Below, piece after piece: positions 1 to 8,870 of a stretch of DNA of 56,353 bases; positions within the stretch are counted from its first letter, which is position 1; every line of letters starts with the position of its first letter. Both the position numbers and the translations under genes were made by a program. This DNA is from an uncultured Bacteroidales bacterium. GTDB taxonomy: Bacteria; Bacteroidota; Bacteroidia; Bacteroidales; F082. Location of the stretch: NCBI GenBank assembly GCA_946184615.1, contig CAMHFN010000017.1, positions 1-56,353 of the forward strand, written 5' to 3'. The notes beneath the pieces are model-generated. The model saw only the letters and a program-made list of their open reading frames with translations, was not told the DNA's origin and made no database searches.

Positions 1-144
1 TGTCCCCCGGAAAGGGGTTGGTTGCATACGCGTTACGCACCCGTGCGCCACTCTCGCTCCCCCGAAGGGGAGTTCCCGTCCGACTTGCATGTATTAGGCC
101 TGCCGCTAGCGTTCATCCTGAGCCAGGATCAAACTCTTCATTGT
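1..144 (-). rRNA. rrs: 16S ribosomal RNA, 5' end (partial)
   Basis: The reverse complement starts ACAATGAAGAGTTTGATCC and continues through the universal 27F region into V1 and the start of V2. Aligning TGAAGAG with E. coli U5-G11 puts nucleotide 1 near position 144. The gene runs off the left edge, so only about 144 of roughly 1,500 nt are present. The sequence around CGCTAGCGGCAGGCCTAATACATGCAAG is what Bacteroidales 16S genes show. It is presumably the first gene of an rrn operon that continues outside the window. Confidence 0.97.
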
Positions 145-230
145 ATTATTGTTGTACTTTTTAATTATCCTGTTTAGGGTTCCGCTGTTGCTTTCAAGTT
201 TACCTTGCTTGCTTCTTATGCTGGCTTCAG

Positions 231-244
231 ACTTTCAAAGAACT
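231..244 (-). promoter_or_regulatory. boxA-like antitermination site in the rRNA leader
   Basis: On the minus strand this reads AGTTCTTTGAAAGT, about 90 nt upstream of the 16S 5' end and inside the predicted leader. It resembles the NusB/S10-binding boxA element (core TTCTTTGA-like in Bacteroidota rRNA leaders). The assignment rests on motif and position only. Confidence 0.5.
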
Positions 245-291
245 CCGCCCCTGTCTTCCCGCTTGTCTTCCCCGCGGGGCGAAAACGGCTG

Positions 292-321
292 CAAAATTAC
301 AGCTTTTTCCATTACAAACAA
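292..321 (-). promoter_or_regulatory. rRNA operon promoter (Bacteroidota type)
   Basis: On the minus strand TTG (319-321) is followed after 19 nt by TAATTTTG (292-299), a full match to the Bacteroidota sigma-ABfr consensus TTG-N19-TAnnTTTG. Initiation would fall near 285, giving a leader of about 140 nt that contains the boxA-like site and a CCCCGCGGGG palindrome (270-279). No other TAnnTTTG was found between mscL and 16S. Confidence 0.75.
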
Positions 322-394
322 CAAAAATCCAAACTTTTTTTTGACTTTTTTTCATGAAAAATCGCTTTACGCTGGTTGTCAATAAGTTGCATAC

Positions 395-428
395 AAAAAA
401 AATCGGGGGCACTTTGAAGCACCCCCGA
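395..428 (-). terminator. Intrinsic terminator of mscL
   Basis: On the minus strand a 10-bp stem (TCGGGGGTGC / GTGCCCCCGA, two wobble pairs, loop TTCAAA) is followed by eight Ts. It lies about 35 nt after the mscL stop codon and before the rRNA promoter, so it separates mscL from rrn. Confidence 0.85.
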
Positions 429-429
429 A

Positions 430-457
430 TCTTGTCTTCCGTTTTCTGTCTTTTGAC
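430..457. repeat. Heptameric tandem array A (4 units)
   Basis: Plus-strand units are TCTTGTC, TTCCGTT, TTCTGTC and TTTTGAC, in strict 7-nt phase, squeezed between the mscL stop codon and its terminator. The unit is the TTCtGtC type also seen at 38378-38419. Confidence 0.6.
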
Positions 458-460
458 ACC

Positions 461-877
461 TTATTTCTTCAAAAGATCGCGGATTTCGGTCAACAGTTTG
501 ATGTCCTCAGAAGGTTCAGCAGGAGCAGGCTCTGGTGCTGGTTCTTCTTTTTTCTTCAATTTGTTCATACCTTTCACCACCAAGAAAATGCAGAAGGCGA
601 TGATGATGAAGTCGAAGATCACCTGGAGGAAGTTACCCCAGGTCATGCTCAACTCAGGCTTCACAACGGTTTCGCCATCCATGATAGCCTCGCGAATCAC
701 CCATTTCCAGTCAGTGAATGTAAGCCCACCTGTAGCTGCGCTGATGAGCGGCATGATGATGTCAGACACCAAAGAGGTGACAATTTTACCGAATGCGCCA
801 CCGATAACCACACCGATAGCCATGTCCATGACATTGCCCTTAACGGCAAATTCCTTGAATTCTTTGAAAAAACCCAT
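461..877 (-). CDS. mscL: Large-conductance mechanosensitive channel MscL
   Basis: This 138-aa protein has the usual MscL length. It starts [20 protein letters not shown], the amphipathic N-terminal helix and first pore helix (TM1 about 16-45, with the [12 protein letters not shown] packing motif). A periplasmic loop follows, then TM2 (about 84-103), a Lys-rich turn, a Pro/Glu/Ala linker and the conserved C-terminal helix ending [11 protein letters not shown]. MscL forms a homopentameric inner-membrane valve that opens under hypo-osmotic shock. It has its own promoter box just beyond prfC and its own terminator, so it is probably monocistronic. The start is fixed by the conserved N-terminus. 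Confidence 0.97.
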   Translation of the reverse strand: MGFFKEFKEFAVKGNVMDMAIGVVIGGAFGKIVTSLVSDIIMPLISAATGGLTFTDWKWVIREAIMDGETVVKPELSMTWGNFLQVIFDFIIIAFCIFLVVKGMNKLKKKEEPAPEPAPAEPSEDIKLLTEIRDLLKK

Positions 878-919
878 AATTCAAAATATTTAGTTAATAC
901 CTTATAATATACGTCTCTG

Positions 920-927
920 CAAAATTA
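920..927 (-). promoter_or_regulatory. -7 promoter element of mscL
   Basis: TAATTTTG on the minus strand matches TAnnTTTG and lies in the 61-bp gap between prfC and mscL, giving a leader of about 35 nt. No TTG at the usual -33 spacing is visible, so the assignment rests on the -7 box. Confidence 0.5.
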
Positions 928-938
928 AAAAATAAAAG

Positions 939-2513
939 TCAAAATTCCGAAGTAAAATGAAATTCGATGTCGGGATATTTTTCCATAGCGATCTGCAACG
1001 CGTACGGTGATTCGGCAAGGAACACATCCCTCCCCTCTTTATCCTCTGCCAAATTCAAAGCCTTTCGATTCTTGAAATCCTTCAATTGCTCCTCATTATC
1101 GCTGGTAATCCAAGCCGTCTTGTAAAGAGAGATCGGCTCATAGCGACAGGAGGCGTTGTATTCATGCAAAAGACGGTACTGAATGACCTCGAACTGAAGT
1201 TCACCCACAGTGCCAATGATTTTTCTGCCCGTCATCTTACCTGTGAAGAGCTGTGCCACGCCTTCATCGGTGAGTTGTTCCAGACCCTTGCTAAGTTGTT
1301 TTGCCTTCATTGGGTCGGCATTCTCCACATAACGGAACTGTTCAGGCGAAAAACTCGGGATACCTTTATAATTCAAGATTTCCCCCTCAGTCAAAGTGTC
1401 ACCGATTTTGAAGTTGCCTGCATCGTATAGGCCCACAATGTCACCCGGGTAGGCTTCGTCGAGCACTGATTTTTTCTGTGCCATAAACGCTGTAGGGTTG
1501 GAAAATTTCATCTCGCGGCGTTGACGCACATGGAAATAGTTTTTGTTACGCTCGAAGCGTCCTGAGACCACACGCACAAAAGCAATACGATCGCGATGGT
1601 TGGGGTCCATATTGGCGTGGATCTTAAAGACAAAGCCTGTGAATTTTTCCTCTGTCGGCTCAATATGGCGTTCTTCCGTGTCACGGCCAATCGGTGTAGG
1701 AGCAATCTGAATAAAACAATCCAGCAACTCCTTAACTCCAAAGTTGTTCAAGGCAGAGCCAAAGAATACCGGACAGATATCGCCTTTCAAATAAGCCTCA
1801 CGCGAAAATTCATCGTACACACCTTGAACAAGGTCGGTCTCATTTCGCAAGGTTTCGGCGTCTTCACCAATCATCTTGTCGAGTTCGGGATGATTCAAAT
1901 CGTCGAAAGCGATACCTTCAGTAATGTGTTGTTTGTCCGAGTTGAAAAGATACAGGCTTTTGTCGTAGATGCTGTAAACCCCTTTGAACTTCGGTCCCAT
2001 ATTGATGGGCCAGCTCAATGGGGTTAGGCGGAGGCCCAGTTTCTGTTCAATCTCATCTAGCAATTCAAAGGCGTCTTTGCCAGGACGGTCCATCTTATTG
2101 ATAAAAACAATGATGGGGGTATTGCGCATACGGCATACCTCCACCAATTTCTCGGTTTGCGACTCGACACCCTTAGCAGCATCGATGACTACGATGACGC
2201 TATCGACTGCAGTCAGGGTTCGGAAGGTATCTTCTGCAAAATCCTTATGGCCTGGGGTATCCAAGATATTGATTTTGATGCCTTGATAATCGAATCCCAT
2301 CACGGAGGTGGCTACGGAGATGCCACGTTGACGTTCGATTTCCATCCAGTCGGATGTGGCTGTCTTGCGTATTTTGTTCGACTTCACGGCACCTGCTACT
2401 TGAATGGCACCGCCATAGAGCAACAGTTTTTCAGTCAAAGTGGTTTTACCTGCGTCAGGGTGACTTACGATGGCGAAAGTCCTTCTCCTATTGATTTCCT
2501 CTGTAAATGTCAT
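939..2513 (-). CDS. prfC: Peptide chain release factor 3 (RF3)
   Basis: This 524-aa translational GTPase recycles RF1/RF2 from the ribosome after peptide release. The P-loop SHPDAGKTT is at residues 17-25; switch I contains [25 protein letters not shown] is the G3 motif; and NKMDR is G4. The RF3-specific domains II and III follow ([35 protein letters not shown]). Length and order match the family. The ATG overlaps the stop of the upstream capA-like gene by 4 nt (ATGA), so the two are translationally coupled. This partnership with a CapA-type protein has no obvious functional logic. Confidence 0.97.
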   Translation of the reverse strand: MTFTEEINRRRTFAIVSHPDAGKTTLTEKLLLYGGAIQVAGAVKSNKIRKTATSDWMEIERQRGISVATSVMGFDYQGIKINILDTPGHKDFAEDTFRTLTAVDSVIVVIDAAKGVESQTEKLVEVCRMRNTPIIVFINKMDRPGKDAFELLDEIEQKLGLRLTPLSWPINMGPKFKGVYSIYDKSLYLFNSDKQHITEGIAFDDLNHPELDKMIGEDAETLRNETDLVQGVYDEFSREAYLKGDICPVFFGSALNNFGVKELLDCFIQIAPTPIGRDTEERHIEPTEEKFTGFVFKIHANMDPNHRDRIAFVRVVSGRFERNKNYFHVRQRREMKFSNPTAFMAQKKSVLDEAYPGDIVGLYDAGNFKIGDTLTEGEILNYKGIPSFSPEQFRYVENADPMKAKQLSKGLEQLTDEGVAQLFTGKMTGRKIIGTVGELQFEVIQYRLLHEYNASCRYEPISLYKTAWITSDNEEQLKDFKNRKALNLAEDKEGRDVFLAESPYALQIAMEKYPDIEFHFTSEF

Positions 2514-3709
2514 TTGTCCTCGATTTCAAAATCGTCGGCAAAAATAGGAATAAAATTCGAAAGTCGCTCCGCCAAAGTCCGATGAACTGTAACCAAGGCA
2601 ACACTGTCGTGATACGGAAGTCTGAAGTCACACCTATTATTAATATAGGGGAAGGTGGGAAGGATGTAATACTGGTATTTCTCATGGATTTTTCCCAGAT
2701 GCACATAATAGGGGATGTAGTTGGTTTCGATGACCTGTCCTGTAAAACGATTCACTGCAACCTGAATCATGACCCCTCCCTTTGTGTTCATGCGCCGTTG
2801 GTTGGAAATAAAATTTCCCATGGAGAAGTAGGCCACTACTGGTTTTCCGTCTGGAGCATAGAGGGTATCCGCATCCTGAGTGACATGAGGGTGACCACCA
2901 ATGATCAAGTCGGCACCCTGTCGCACCAGAAAATCAGCGTAACGGCGTTGCCGTTTGTTCGCGGTCAGTTGGTATTCCTCTCCCCAATGAATAAACACCA
3001 CTTTCAAGTCGACATTCATCTCATTAAGGCGGTCAAAATCACGAATCACTTCCAGCGTGTCCATTTTGTTCACGATGTTTGGTATGCGTTCTCGCAAACC
3101 ATTGGTACCATAGGTCATATTAAGGAATCCTATTTTCAGACCCCTCACATTGACCACCAAGGGGTAGGTCGTGTCGCGGCTCATGGTATCCACGAAGCTA
3201 CCTGTGTGAATCATCCCAACGCTGTCAAGCATGCCGATGGTCCGTTCCAATCCCGATTTTCCATGGTCAAGCACATGGTTGTTGGCTGTAAAAAGCACAT
3301 CAAATCCCACATCCTTCAGGGCAAAGAGCAGTTCATCGGGTGAGGAAAAGCAAGGATAAGAAGTGTAAGGAGGCCCTGCGAGGGTCACTTCGAGGTTGGC
3401 GCAAGCGAGGTCGGCCTGGTTCAACATAGGTTCAACATATCGGAAACAGTCGTGATAGTCGTACGTCCCTGTGGCAGGATCAAAAGCTGCTTTCCATTGG
3501 GGTTCATGCCCCATAACATCGCCGGCAAACAACAGGGTCACCACGCTATCCGCCAGATAGGCTTCACGTTCAGCAGCTTCTTTTTTCAGGCGAATCGATA
3601 GCTCATTGGAGGTAGCCATTGTGAGCGTCATCCAAACCACCATCCAAATGACCATCACCAACGACAGCCACAAAAACCATTGCCGGTCAACGATTTTTCT
3701 TGCCTTCAT
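2510..3709 (-). CDS. CapA family (PGA_cap) calcineurin-like phosphoesterase, membrane-anchored
   Basis: This 399-aa protein has one N-terminal membrane segment (about 14-33) and a CapA/PGA_cap metallophosphoesterase-like domain. Visible motifs are [15 protein letters not shown] (Asp ligand), [10 protein letters not shown] (Asn-Leu-Glu), [10 protein letters not shown] (NNH) and IHWGEEYQL with GGHPHVTQ near the end. In poly-gamma-glutamate producers CapA takes part in polymer synthesis or transport, but no capBCD genes lie here, so the substrate is unknown and a cell-envelope role is inferred. It overlaps prfC by 4 nt. Its start codon lies only about 14 nt after the T-run of the tRNA-Asp terminator. 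I see no separate promoter, so expression may depend on terminator read-through. Confidence 0.85.
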   Translation of the reverse strand: MKARKIVDRQWFLWLSLVMVIWMVVWMTLTMATSNELSIRLKKEAAEREAYLADSVVTLLFAGDVMGHEPQWKAAFDPATGTYDYHDCFRYVEPMLNQADLACANLEVTLAGPPYTSYPCFSSPDELLFALKDVGFDVLFTANNHVLDHGKSGLERTIGMLDSVGMIHTGSFVDTMSRDTTYPLVVNVRGLKIGFLNMTYGTNGLRERIPNIVNKMDTLEVIRDFDRLNEMNVDLKVVFIHWGEEYQLTANKRQRRYADFLVRQGADLIIGGHPHVTQDADTLYAPDGKPVVAYFSMGNFISNQRRMNTKGGVMIQVAVNRFTGQVIETNYIPYYVHLGKIHEKYQYYILPTFPYINNRCDFRLPYHDSVALVTVHRTLAERLSNFIPIFADDFEIEDK

Positions 3710-3723
3710 GAATGTTCATGAAT

Positions 3724-3752
3724 AAAAAAAGCGCAGGCCTCAAGGCTTGCGC
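3724..3752 (-). terminator. Intrinsic terminator after tRNA-Asp
   Basis: On the minus strand GCGCAAGCC-TTGA-GGCCTGCGC (9 bp, one A-C mismatch) is followed by seven Ts. It starts 6 nt after the tRNA 3' end and stops just before the CapA-family gene. Confidence 0.85.
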
Positions 3753-3757
3753 TTCAG

Positions 3758-3832
3758 CGGTCCGGACGAGACTCGAACTCGCGACCTCCTGCGTGACAGG
3801 CAGGCATTCTAACCAAGCTGAACTACCGGACC
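3758..3832 (-). tRNA. tRNA-Asp (anticodon GTC)
   Basis: The minus strand folds as a cloverleaf. Acceptor stem GGTCCGG (3826-3832) pairs with CCGGACC (3759-3765), with discriminator G at 3758. The anticodon arm CCTGC-CTGTCAC-GCAGG gives anticodon GTC, and the T-arm contains GTTCGAGTC. The 75-nt gene does not encode CCA (GCT follows), so CCA is added after transcription. A consensus promoter lies 40 nt upstream and a terminator directly downstream. Confidence 0.97.
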
Positions 3833-3871
3833 AACCATGAAAAAGAACTTTATTATCTACTTTGCGGGTGC

Positions 3872-3901
3872 AAAGGTACGAGCATTTTTTTAATCCGCAA
3901 G
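3872..3901 (-). promoter_or_regulatory. Promoter of tRNA-Asp
   Basis: TTG (3899-3901), 19 nt, then TACCTTTG (3872-3879) on the minus strand: an exact Bacteroidota consensus. It lies in the AT-rich gap between comEC and the tRNA. Confidence 0.75.
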
Positions 3902-3958
3902 CATTTTTTTAATTTTTTTTTCAAAAATTTTTTATTATATTGATAATCAAAAAATTAA

Positions 3959-6043
3959 TTAGATACATATCGCACCTCCTTGTAAGCTTGTGCAAGGAAC
4001 ATGACAAGACTCCGCCTGCTCCATCCATTCTTTTATGCGGTATTTGGGCACTGAACCGTCAATGATCAGCATCCCTACTTGAAAAGAATTCAAAATACCC
4101 CGAAGATCCGGCTTTTGCTTGCCACTCACCAGCAGGTAGTCCACGGCTATTTGTTGCCCTCCTCCTGCCTCATCGGGATTCCAGAAAGCAATCAATTTCC
4201 CTTGTGCCGACAGTAGATTCTTTCGTTTAACGGCCAAGGAACAGGCGAAGTCCTCATCGAGGGTATAACACAAAGGATTCATGGGCAGTTGGGCACTGGC
4301 CCAATGCCCTTTTAAACTATAGTCGATGGAAGAAGGCTCTGCCAGCAATCCTTTATCGCATAGCATCACGCTATTGAAACCTTGGGCAACGACAAGGGCT
4401 GTATGGTTCCTCACGGAATACAACATCAACACGGATTGTCGTGAGGCTTTCTGGCTTTGAAGGGCCGAACTCAACGCCAACACTACTGAAAGCACCAGCA
4501 TCTCCATCATCATCCGCTTTTTTTTCAAATTCACAAAAAGCCATAACAGCAACAACAACGCCAGGCTTATTCCCAACTGAAAACCATCCATGTAAAGACC
4601 TTTGACCAATGAAAATGGCAAACGCTCTATCCCTGCGACGACCTCGTTCATCCAATGTAAACCAAACCAAGCCACCTTCCCCACAACCCCATTCAATCCA
4701 GGCACCCACGACACCATCAGCAGCGTCATACCCGATAGGATGACAAGAAACGACAACGGTGTCATCAGCAAATTGCTCAACCAAAAATAAGGAGTAAACT
4801 GGTTGAAATAATAAATTGCGAAGGGCATGGTAGCGATTTGGGCAGCGAGTGATACCGAGGTTATTTCCCAAACTTTGTCCAACCACTTGCTTTTTAGATA
4901 AACCAAATTAGCCAGCGGCTTTTGCAACAACACGATGCCGACAACTGCCGCATACGACAACTGAAATCCTATTGCAAACAAGTTGTTCGGGTTGATTAAC
5001 AACAATACAAAGGCCGAAGCCGCAATTGAGTTCAACGTAAAGCCCTTGCGATGGATAAGCTCTCCTAACAGAATCATCGAAATCATCAAAGCCGAGCGCA
5101 TGATTGAAGGTGACAATCCAGTAATCAGAGCGTATAGCCATATCAGGACCAGAAGGACCATGCGTTTGACGAGCCATGCGACCTTGCTTTTTCCCAAAAG
5201 GTCAAGCAACAAAGAGGCGAGCAGATAAATGATACCGACGTGCATTCCTGAGACACATAAAATGTGCATGGATCCAGCCGCCACATAGTTGTGACGCACT
5301 TGAGCCGGGAGGCTTTCGTCGTAGCCCAGCAAAACCGCCGCACCCACGCCGAACTCGTCGTCGGTGATGCCATTTTGCAACATTGCCTCCATCATCCGGT
5401 TGCGGAAACGATAGGCAAAGCCAAACAACGCATTTGCCTTTCTAACCCCTATCGGAACCCAGTCACCCTCCTTCAAATAAACCATTCCTGTCACTCCCCT
5501 CCTTTCCAAATACTTTCGGTAATCAAATTCCCCAGGATTTAGCGGTGGAGCGATTTCTTCCACGGGTACTTGAAACGCCAACATCTCCCCATAATCAAGG
5601 CGCAAAGCATCTTCGGTTTTCTGAAAATAAGCCATGATTTTTCCTTCTGCGCAAAGGGGGATACCTTCATTTTCAAAACCCACAATATCGAGGATGGCTT
5701 TAACGGTTTTCTCCCGTTCGGTAGGAGGCTCATCCAGGCGGGCCAAACACCAGCCACTTTGCATCATTTGATTATAGTCCTCTGGTCGCAGCCCTTCCTT
5801 CTGAAGGCTCGCCCTACAATAGCCCAGATAGACGAAAACAGCGATAACCACTACACCATGGATCCAACGGTAACGGTAGGCCTTCAGCCTGCGATGCAGC
5901 ACCAGAAGCCCCATGATGAACACTACCAGCACCGACAAAAGGCCATACGGACTGAGGGCACAGCCCTCTCCCACTTCACGGAGCGCAATACCCAAGGCTA
6001 AGGCCGCAACCAATCGTATAAAAGGATACTTGTTCCAGTTCAT
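3959..6043 (-). CDS. comEC: ComEC/Rec2 family DNA-uptake channel protein
   Basis: This 694-aa inner-membrane protein matches ComEC of Bacteroidota. It has N-terminal membrane helices and an OB-like soluble part (DUF4131, about 30-200; CEGKI- and NPGEFDYRKYLERRGVTG-type motifs). The Competence domain follows (about 230-500) with CVSGMHVGII, ITGLSPSIMRSALM, INPNNLFAIGFQLSYAAV and multiple helices. The last about 170 residues sit where other ComEC proteins carry a metallo-beta-lactamase-like domain, but no HxHxDH metal site is visible. ComEC passes single-stranded DNA across the inner membrane in transformable bacteria; whether this organism is competent cannot be judged from one gene. It stands alone with a -7 box upstream. 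Confidence 0.93.
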   Translation of the reverse strand: MNWNKYPFIRLVAALALGIALREVGEGCALSPYGLLSVLVVFIMGLLVLHRRLKAYRYRWIHGVVVIAVFVYLGYCRASLQKEGLRPEDYNQMMQSGWCLARLDEPPTEREKTVKAILDIVGFENEGIPLCAEGKIMAYFQKTEDALRLDYGEMLAFQVPVEEIAPPLNPGEFDYRKYLERRGVTGMVYLKEGDWVPIGVRKANALFGFAYRFRNRMMEAMLQNGITDDEFGVGAAVLLGYDESLPAQVRHNYVAAGSMHILCVSGMHVGIIYLLASLLLDLLGKSKVAWLVKRMVLLVLIWLYALITGLSPSIMRSALMISMILLGELIHRKGFTLNSIAASAFVLLLINPNNLFAIGFQLSYAAVVGIVLLQKPLANLVYLKSKWLDKVWEITSVSLAAQIATMPFAIYYFNQFTPYFWLSNLLMTPLSFLVILSGMTLLMVSWVPGLNGVVGKVAWFGLHWMNEVVAGIERLPFSLVKGLYMDGFQLGISLALLLLLWLFVNLKKKRMMMEMLVLSVVLALSSALQSQKASRQSVLMLYSVRNHTALVVAQGFNSVMLCDKGLLAEPSSIDYSLKGHWASAQLPMNPLCYTLDEDFACSLAVKRKNLLSAQGKLIAFWNPDEAGGGQQIAVDYLLVSGKQKPDLRGILNSFQVGMLIIDGSVPKYRIKEWMEQAESCHVPCTSLQGGAICI

Positions 6044-6072
6044 CGATTAGGATCAAAAACTGGCGCAAGATA

Positions 6073-6080
6073 CAAAAATA
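6073..6080 (-). promoter_or_regulatory. -7 promoter element of comEC
   Basis: TATTTTTG (TAnnTTTG) on the minus strand, 30 nt before the comEC ATG, in the AT-rich gap after lpxB. No clear TTG at -33. Confidence 0.45.
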
Positions 6081-6115
6081 GTTATAAATTATCTATATTT
6101 TTAATTAATAAAAAT

Positions 6116-7231
6116 TTATTTTATCATATTAATAATCACTTCTGCCGCCTTTTCGGAAGCACCTGCATTCCCTAGCTTATGTTTCAAGATGTCGAGGTCG
6201 TCGAGAACACGACGTTGTTTTTTAGGGTCTTGCAGCAGTGACTCCAGTTCTTTCACAAGGTTTGCCTCATTGTATTCGTCTTGAATCAATTCCTTTACCA
6301 CTTCTTTCTCCATGACCAAATTGACCAAGCTAATATAGTTCACTTGAATCAAGTTCTTGGCAATGAGATAGGAGAGTCTGTTGGCCTTGTAGCACACCAC
6401 TTCGGGCACGGAGAGCAGAGCGGTCTCAAGGGTTGCTGTCCCTGAGGTTACCAGGGCCGCACTAGCATTTTGGAGCAATTCGTACGTTTGGTTTTCGACC
6501 AGGCGCACATCGCTATGGCCTATCATCTTGAGATAAAGGTTTTTATCGAGCGAAGGAGCCCCTGCGATAACAAATTGGTATTGTGGAAAATGCGGTATCA
6601 CCTTCAACATGGTGCCCAACATGCGTTCCACTTCCTGTTTCCTACTTCCTGGGAGCAAGGCGATGATTTCCTTTTTCTCGGAAAGGTCGTTGCGATGGAT
6701 AAAATGAAGACGCGAGGGGGACTTTAGTTTCGAAAGCTCGTCAAGGAGCGGGTGACCGACAAAACTGGCGTTGATGCCATATTCTTTATAGAAGGGTTCC
6801 TCGAAAGGGAGAATGACCAGCATTTGATCAACGAACTTTTTCACCTTCTTGACGCGATGCCGCTTCCACGCCCAGACTTGGGGAGAAATATAGTAACACA
6901 CCTTCATCCCTTTACGGTGAGCAAATTCAGCAATACGGAAGTTAAACCCTGGATAATCCACCAGAATGACGACATCTGGCTGGTAGCGGAGCATGTCGGA
7001 TTTGCATTCATTGATATTGCCCAGCACTTTTCGGAGGTGGGCAACCACTTCCACAAAGCCCATGAAGGCCATGTGACGGTAATGTTTCACCAAAGTCGCG
7101 CCTTGATTACGCATCAAATCGCCCCCCCATGCCCTAAACTCCGCGCTTTTGTCTTTTTTCTTCAATTCTGCGATCAAGTTCGACGCATGGAGGTCGCCCG
7201 ATGCCTCCCCGGCAATGATATAATATTTCAT
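6116..7231 (-). CDS. lpxB: Lipid-A-disaccharide synthase
   Basis: This 371-aa GT19 glycosyltransferase joins UDP-2,3-diacylglucosamine and lipid X into lipid A disaccharide on the inner face of the inner membrane. The N-terminus KYYIIAGEASGDLHASNLI is the family signature. Also seen are RAWGGDLMRNQG, DYPGFNFRIAEFAHRKG, YYISPQVWAWKRHRVKKVKKFVDQMLVILPFE and SFVGHPLLDEL, and the C-terminal nucleotide-binding half contains LLPGSRKQEVERML and ASAALVTSGTATLE. Length is normal. It is the last gene of the kdsC-maf-surE-small ORF-lpxB run, all minus with gaps of 3-15 nt, so it is probably co-transcribed. Confidence 0.97.
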   Translation of the reverse strand: MKYYIIAGEASGDLHASNLIAELKKKDKSAEFRAWGGDLMRNQGATLVKHYRHMAFMGFVEVVAHLRKVLGNINECKSDMLRYQPDVVILVDYPGFNFRIAEFAHRKGMKVCYYISPQVWAWKRHRVKKVKKFVDQMLVILPFEEPFYKEYGINASFVGHPLLDELSKLKSPSRLHFIHRNDLSEKKEIIALLPGSRKQEVERMLGTMLKVIPHFPQYQFVIAGAPSLDKNLYLKMIGHSDVRLVENQTYELLQNASAALVTSGTATLETALLSVPEVVCYKANRLSYLIAKNLIQVNYISLVNLVMEKEVVKELIQDEYNEANLVKELESLLQDPKKQRRVLDDLDILKHKLGNAGASEKAAEVIINMIK

Positions 7232-7237
7232 GACGGT

Positions 7238-7486
7238 TTATTTGATAAGGAAAAACACCAGCAGCAGTCCAATGCAATTCACGATCAAGATGCCCTTGCC
7301 ACAGCGTTCCAAATTCCACTTCACCATCGCCATTCTAAAGAGGATGATGCCCGGGATGAAGGCCAGCAGATAAGGGGCTCTTGCATACGCTTCACCCCAA
7401 TGGATCAGCGAAAGCAGGAAGAAACACAAGGCAAACACCGCTGCACCTATCAACAATCCCAGCCAAAAATTATCTTTTATTCTCAT
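7238..7486 (-). CDS. Small conserved membrane protein, function unknown
   Basis: This 82-aa hydrophobic protein has three predicted membrane segments (about 7-28, 37-52 and 66-80) separated by short basic loops; residues 53-64 hold RMAMVKWNLERC. I do not recognise a family. The start at 7486 is chosen because AGGAG lies 6 nt upstream and the preceding surE stop codon is 7 nt away; an upstream in-frame ATG would overlap surE. It lies between surE and lpxB, 6 nt before the latter. The location suggests an envelope role, which is inference only. Confidence 0.75.
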   Translation of the reverse strand: MRIKDNFWLGLLIGAAVFALCFFLLSLIHWGEAYARAPYLLAFIPGIILFRMAMVKWNLERCGKGILIVNCIGLLLVFFLIK

Positions 7487-7493
7487 AATTCTC

Positions 7494-8273
7494 CTATTCA
7501 AAAACGTTTTCAAAACGTTGCATTTCATCAAAATATTGTTTTGCCGTAAGGTCAAAGTGAGTGGGCACCAGCGAGATAAAGTTATGTTTTAACGCATAAT
7601 AGTCCGTATCCTCGCCTTGATCCTCACAGATAAACTGTCCTCCGAGTTTCAAACAGATTCCCCCTTTAACATCCTGGCATTCGCTGTACGCTTCAATCCA
7701 CTTGGCTTTCGCTTGGCGGCACACTTTGATGCCTCTGATAGGCTCTTCACTCCGCACGGGGAAATTGACATTGAGGCATACCCCATCAGGGAGGCCATGT
7801 TGAAGCACCTCTTTCGTAATGGCGGTAATATAGCCATCAAGGTGATCAAAGTCGGCATCAAGATCATAGCAGTCGAGGCTAAAACCGATGGCGTTGATGC
7901 CGTCCATACAGGCTTCTATGGCGGCCCCCATCGTACCTGAGTAAATCACGTTGGTGGAGGCGTTGGAACCGTGATTGATGCCTGAAACCACCAAATCGGG
8001 AAGACGGTCAAGTAGCCACTGGTACCCCACTTTCACACAGTCGACCGGGGTCCCATTGCAAATGTATTCCTTGTAGTCGGGGGCGCTCTCCACCAGTCGC
8101 ACCGTTAGGTCCGGCGTAGTCGTGATGGAATGGGCCTTTGCCGACATCACCTTTTCGGTGGAGATGACGATCAACTCGCCCAATGGGCGCATCAGCGACA
8201 CCAGTTTTTTCAAGCCTTTGGCTTGATGTCCGTCGTCGTTAGTGATCATAATCAGCGGTTTCTTCTTTACCAT
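7494..8273 (-). CDS. surE: 5'/3'-nucleotidase SurE
   Basis: This 259-aa protein has all SurE hallmarks: ITNDDGHQAKGL near the N-terminus (metal-binding Asp13-Asp14), SAKAHSIT, NGTPVDCVKVG, PDLVVSGINHGSNASTNVIYSGTMGAAIEA and LNVNFP. SurE is a metal-dependent phosphatase that removes phosphate from nucleoside 5'- and 3'-monophosphates. It lies 3 nt after maf and 7 nt before the small membrane protein, in the operon ending with lpxB; surE next to lpxB is common in Bacteroidota. Confidence 0.97.
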   Translation of the reverse strand: MVKKKPLIMITNDDGHQAKGLKKLVSLMRPLGELIVISTEKVMSAKAHSITTTPDLTVRLVESAPDYKEYICNGTPVDCVKVGYQWLLDRLPDLVVSGINHGSNASTNVIYSGTMGAAIEACMDGINAIGFSLDCYDLDADFDHLDGYITAITKEVLQHGLPDGVCLNVNFPVRSEEPIRGIKVCRQAKAKWIEAYSECQDVKGGICLKLGGQFICEDQGEDTDYYALKHNFISLVPTHFDLTAKQYFDEMQRFENVFE

Positions 8274-8276
8274 AAT

Positions 8277-8855
8277 CTAAAAATTCTTCAATGCATTATA
8301 CAAACGTTGGGTGGGAAGTCCCATGACATTATAGAACGACCCGCGAAGGCCCGAGATGCCCACATAGCCTATCCATTCCTGAATCCCATAGGCCCCTGCT
8401 TTGTCGAAAGGCCTAAACTGGTCCACATAATAGGCCATCTCCTCCTTGTCAAGGGTCGCAAAGGTCACCGAGGACGAAGCGGAGAAGGTGGTCGAACGAT
8501 CTTTGGAACGAAGGGTGACCCCAGTGACCACGACATGGGTTTTTCCAGAGAGGAGGTTGAGCATTCGTAGTGCATCGTCACGATCGGCGGGTTTTCCCAG
8601 GATTTCGTTCTCGGCAATCACCACCGTGTCGGCAGTGATCAGGAGATAACGGTCAGGCAGTTCCTTATCGGAAAAAGCCATGGACTTTTGACGGCTCAAA
8701 TACCCTGCTACCTTTTTCAAAGGCATTTCGGGAAAGTGTTCCGGGGTCTCCTTGGTGATGCATTCGAACGTAACGCCCATGCCACGCAACAATTCCTGGC
8801 GGCGTGGGGATTTCGAGGCGAGTATCACCGAATAGTTATCGAGATGTTGCAGCAT
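8277..8855 (-). CDS. maf: Maf-family nucleoside triphosphate pyrophosphatase
   Basis: This 192-aa protein starts with the Maf signature ILASKSPRRQELLRGMG (residues 11-27) and contains ITADTVV, LGKPADRDDALRMLNLLSGKTHVVVTG and FDKAGAYGIQEW. Maf enzymes hydrolyse dTTP/UTP or modified nucleotides and act in house-cleaning; the subtype (YhdE or YceF) is not decided here. It is co-oriented between kdsC (15-nt gap) and surE (3-nt gap). Confidence 0.95.
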   Translation of the reverse strand: MLQHLDNYSVILASKSPRRQELLRGMGVTFECITKETPEHFPEMPLKKVAGYLSRQKSMAFSDKELPDRYLLITADTVVIAENEILGKPADRDDALRMLNLLSGKTHVVVTGVTLRSKDRSTTFSASSSVTFATLDKEEMAYYVDQFRPFDKAGAYGIQEWIGYVGISGLRGSFYNVMGLPTQRLYNALKNF

Positions 8856-8870
8856 ACCTTAATTCTATTA

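Noticed and set aside
149..412. Short ORFs on both strands between 16S and mscL
   Set aside because: They overlap the rRNA promoter and leader and have no similarity I can recognise.
2507..3343. 278-codon plus-strand frame
   Set aside because: Antisense to the CapA-family gene, without any recognisable domain; the CapA motifs decide for the minus strand.
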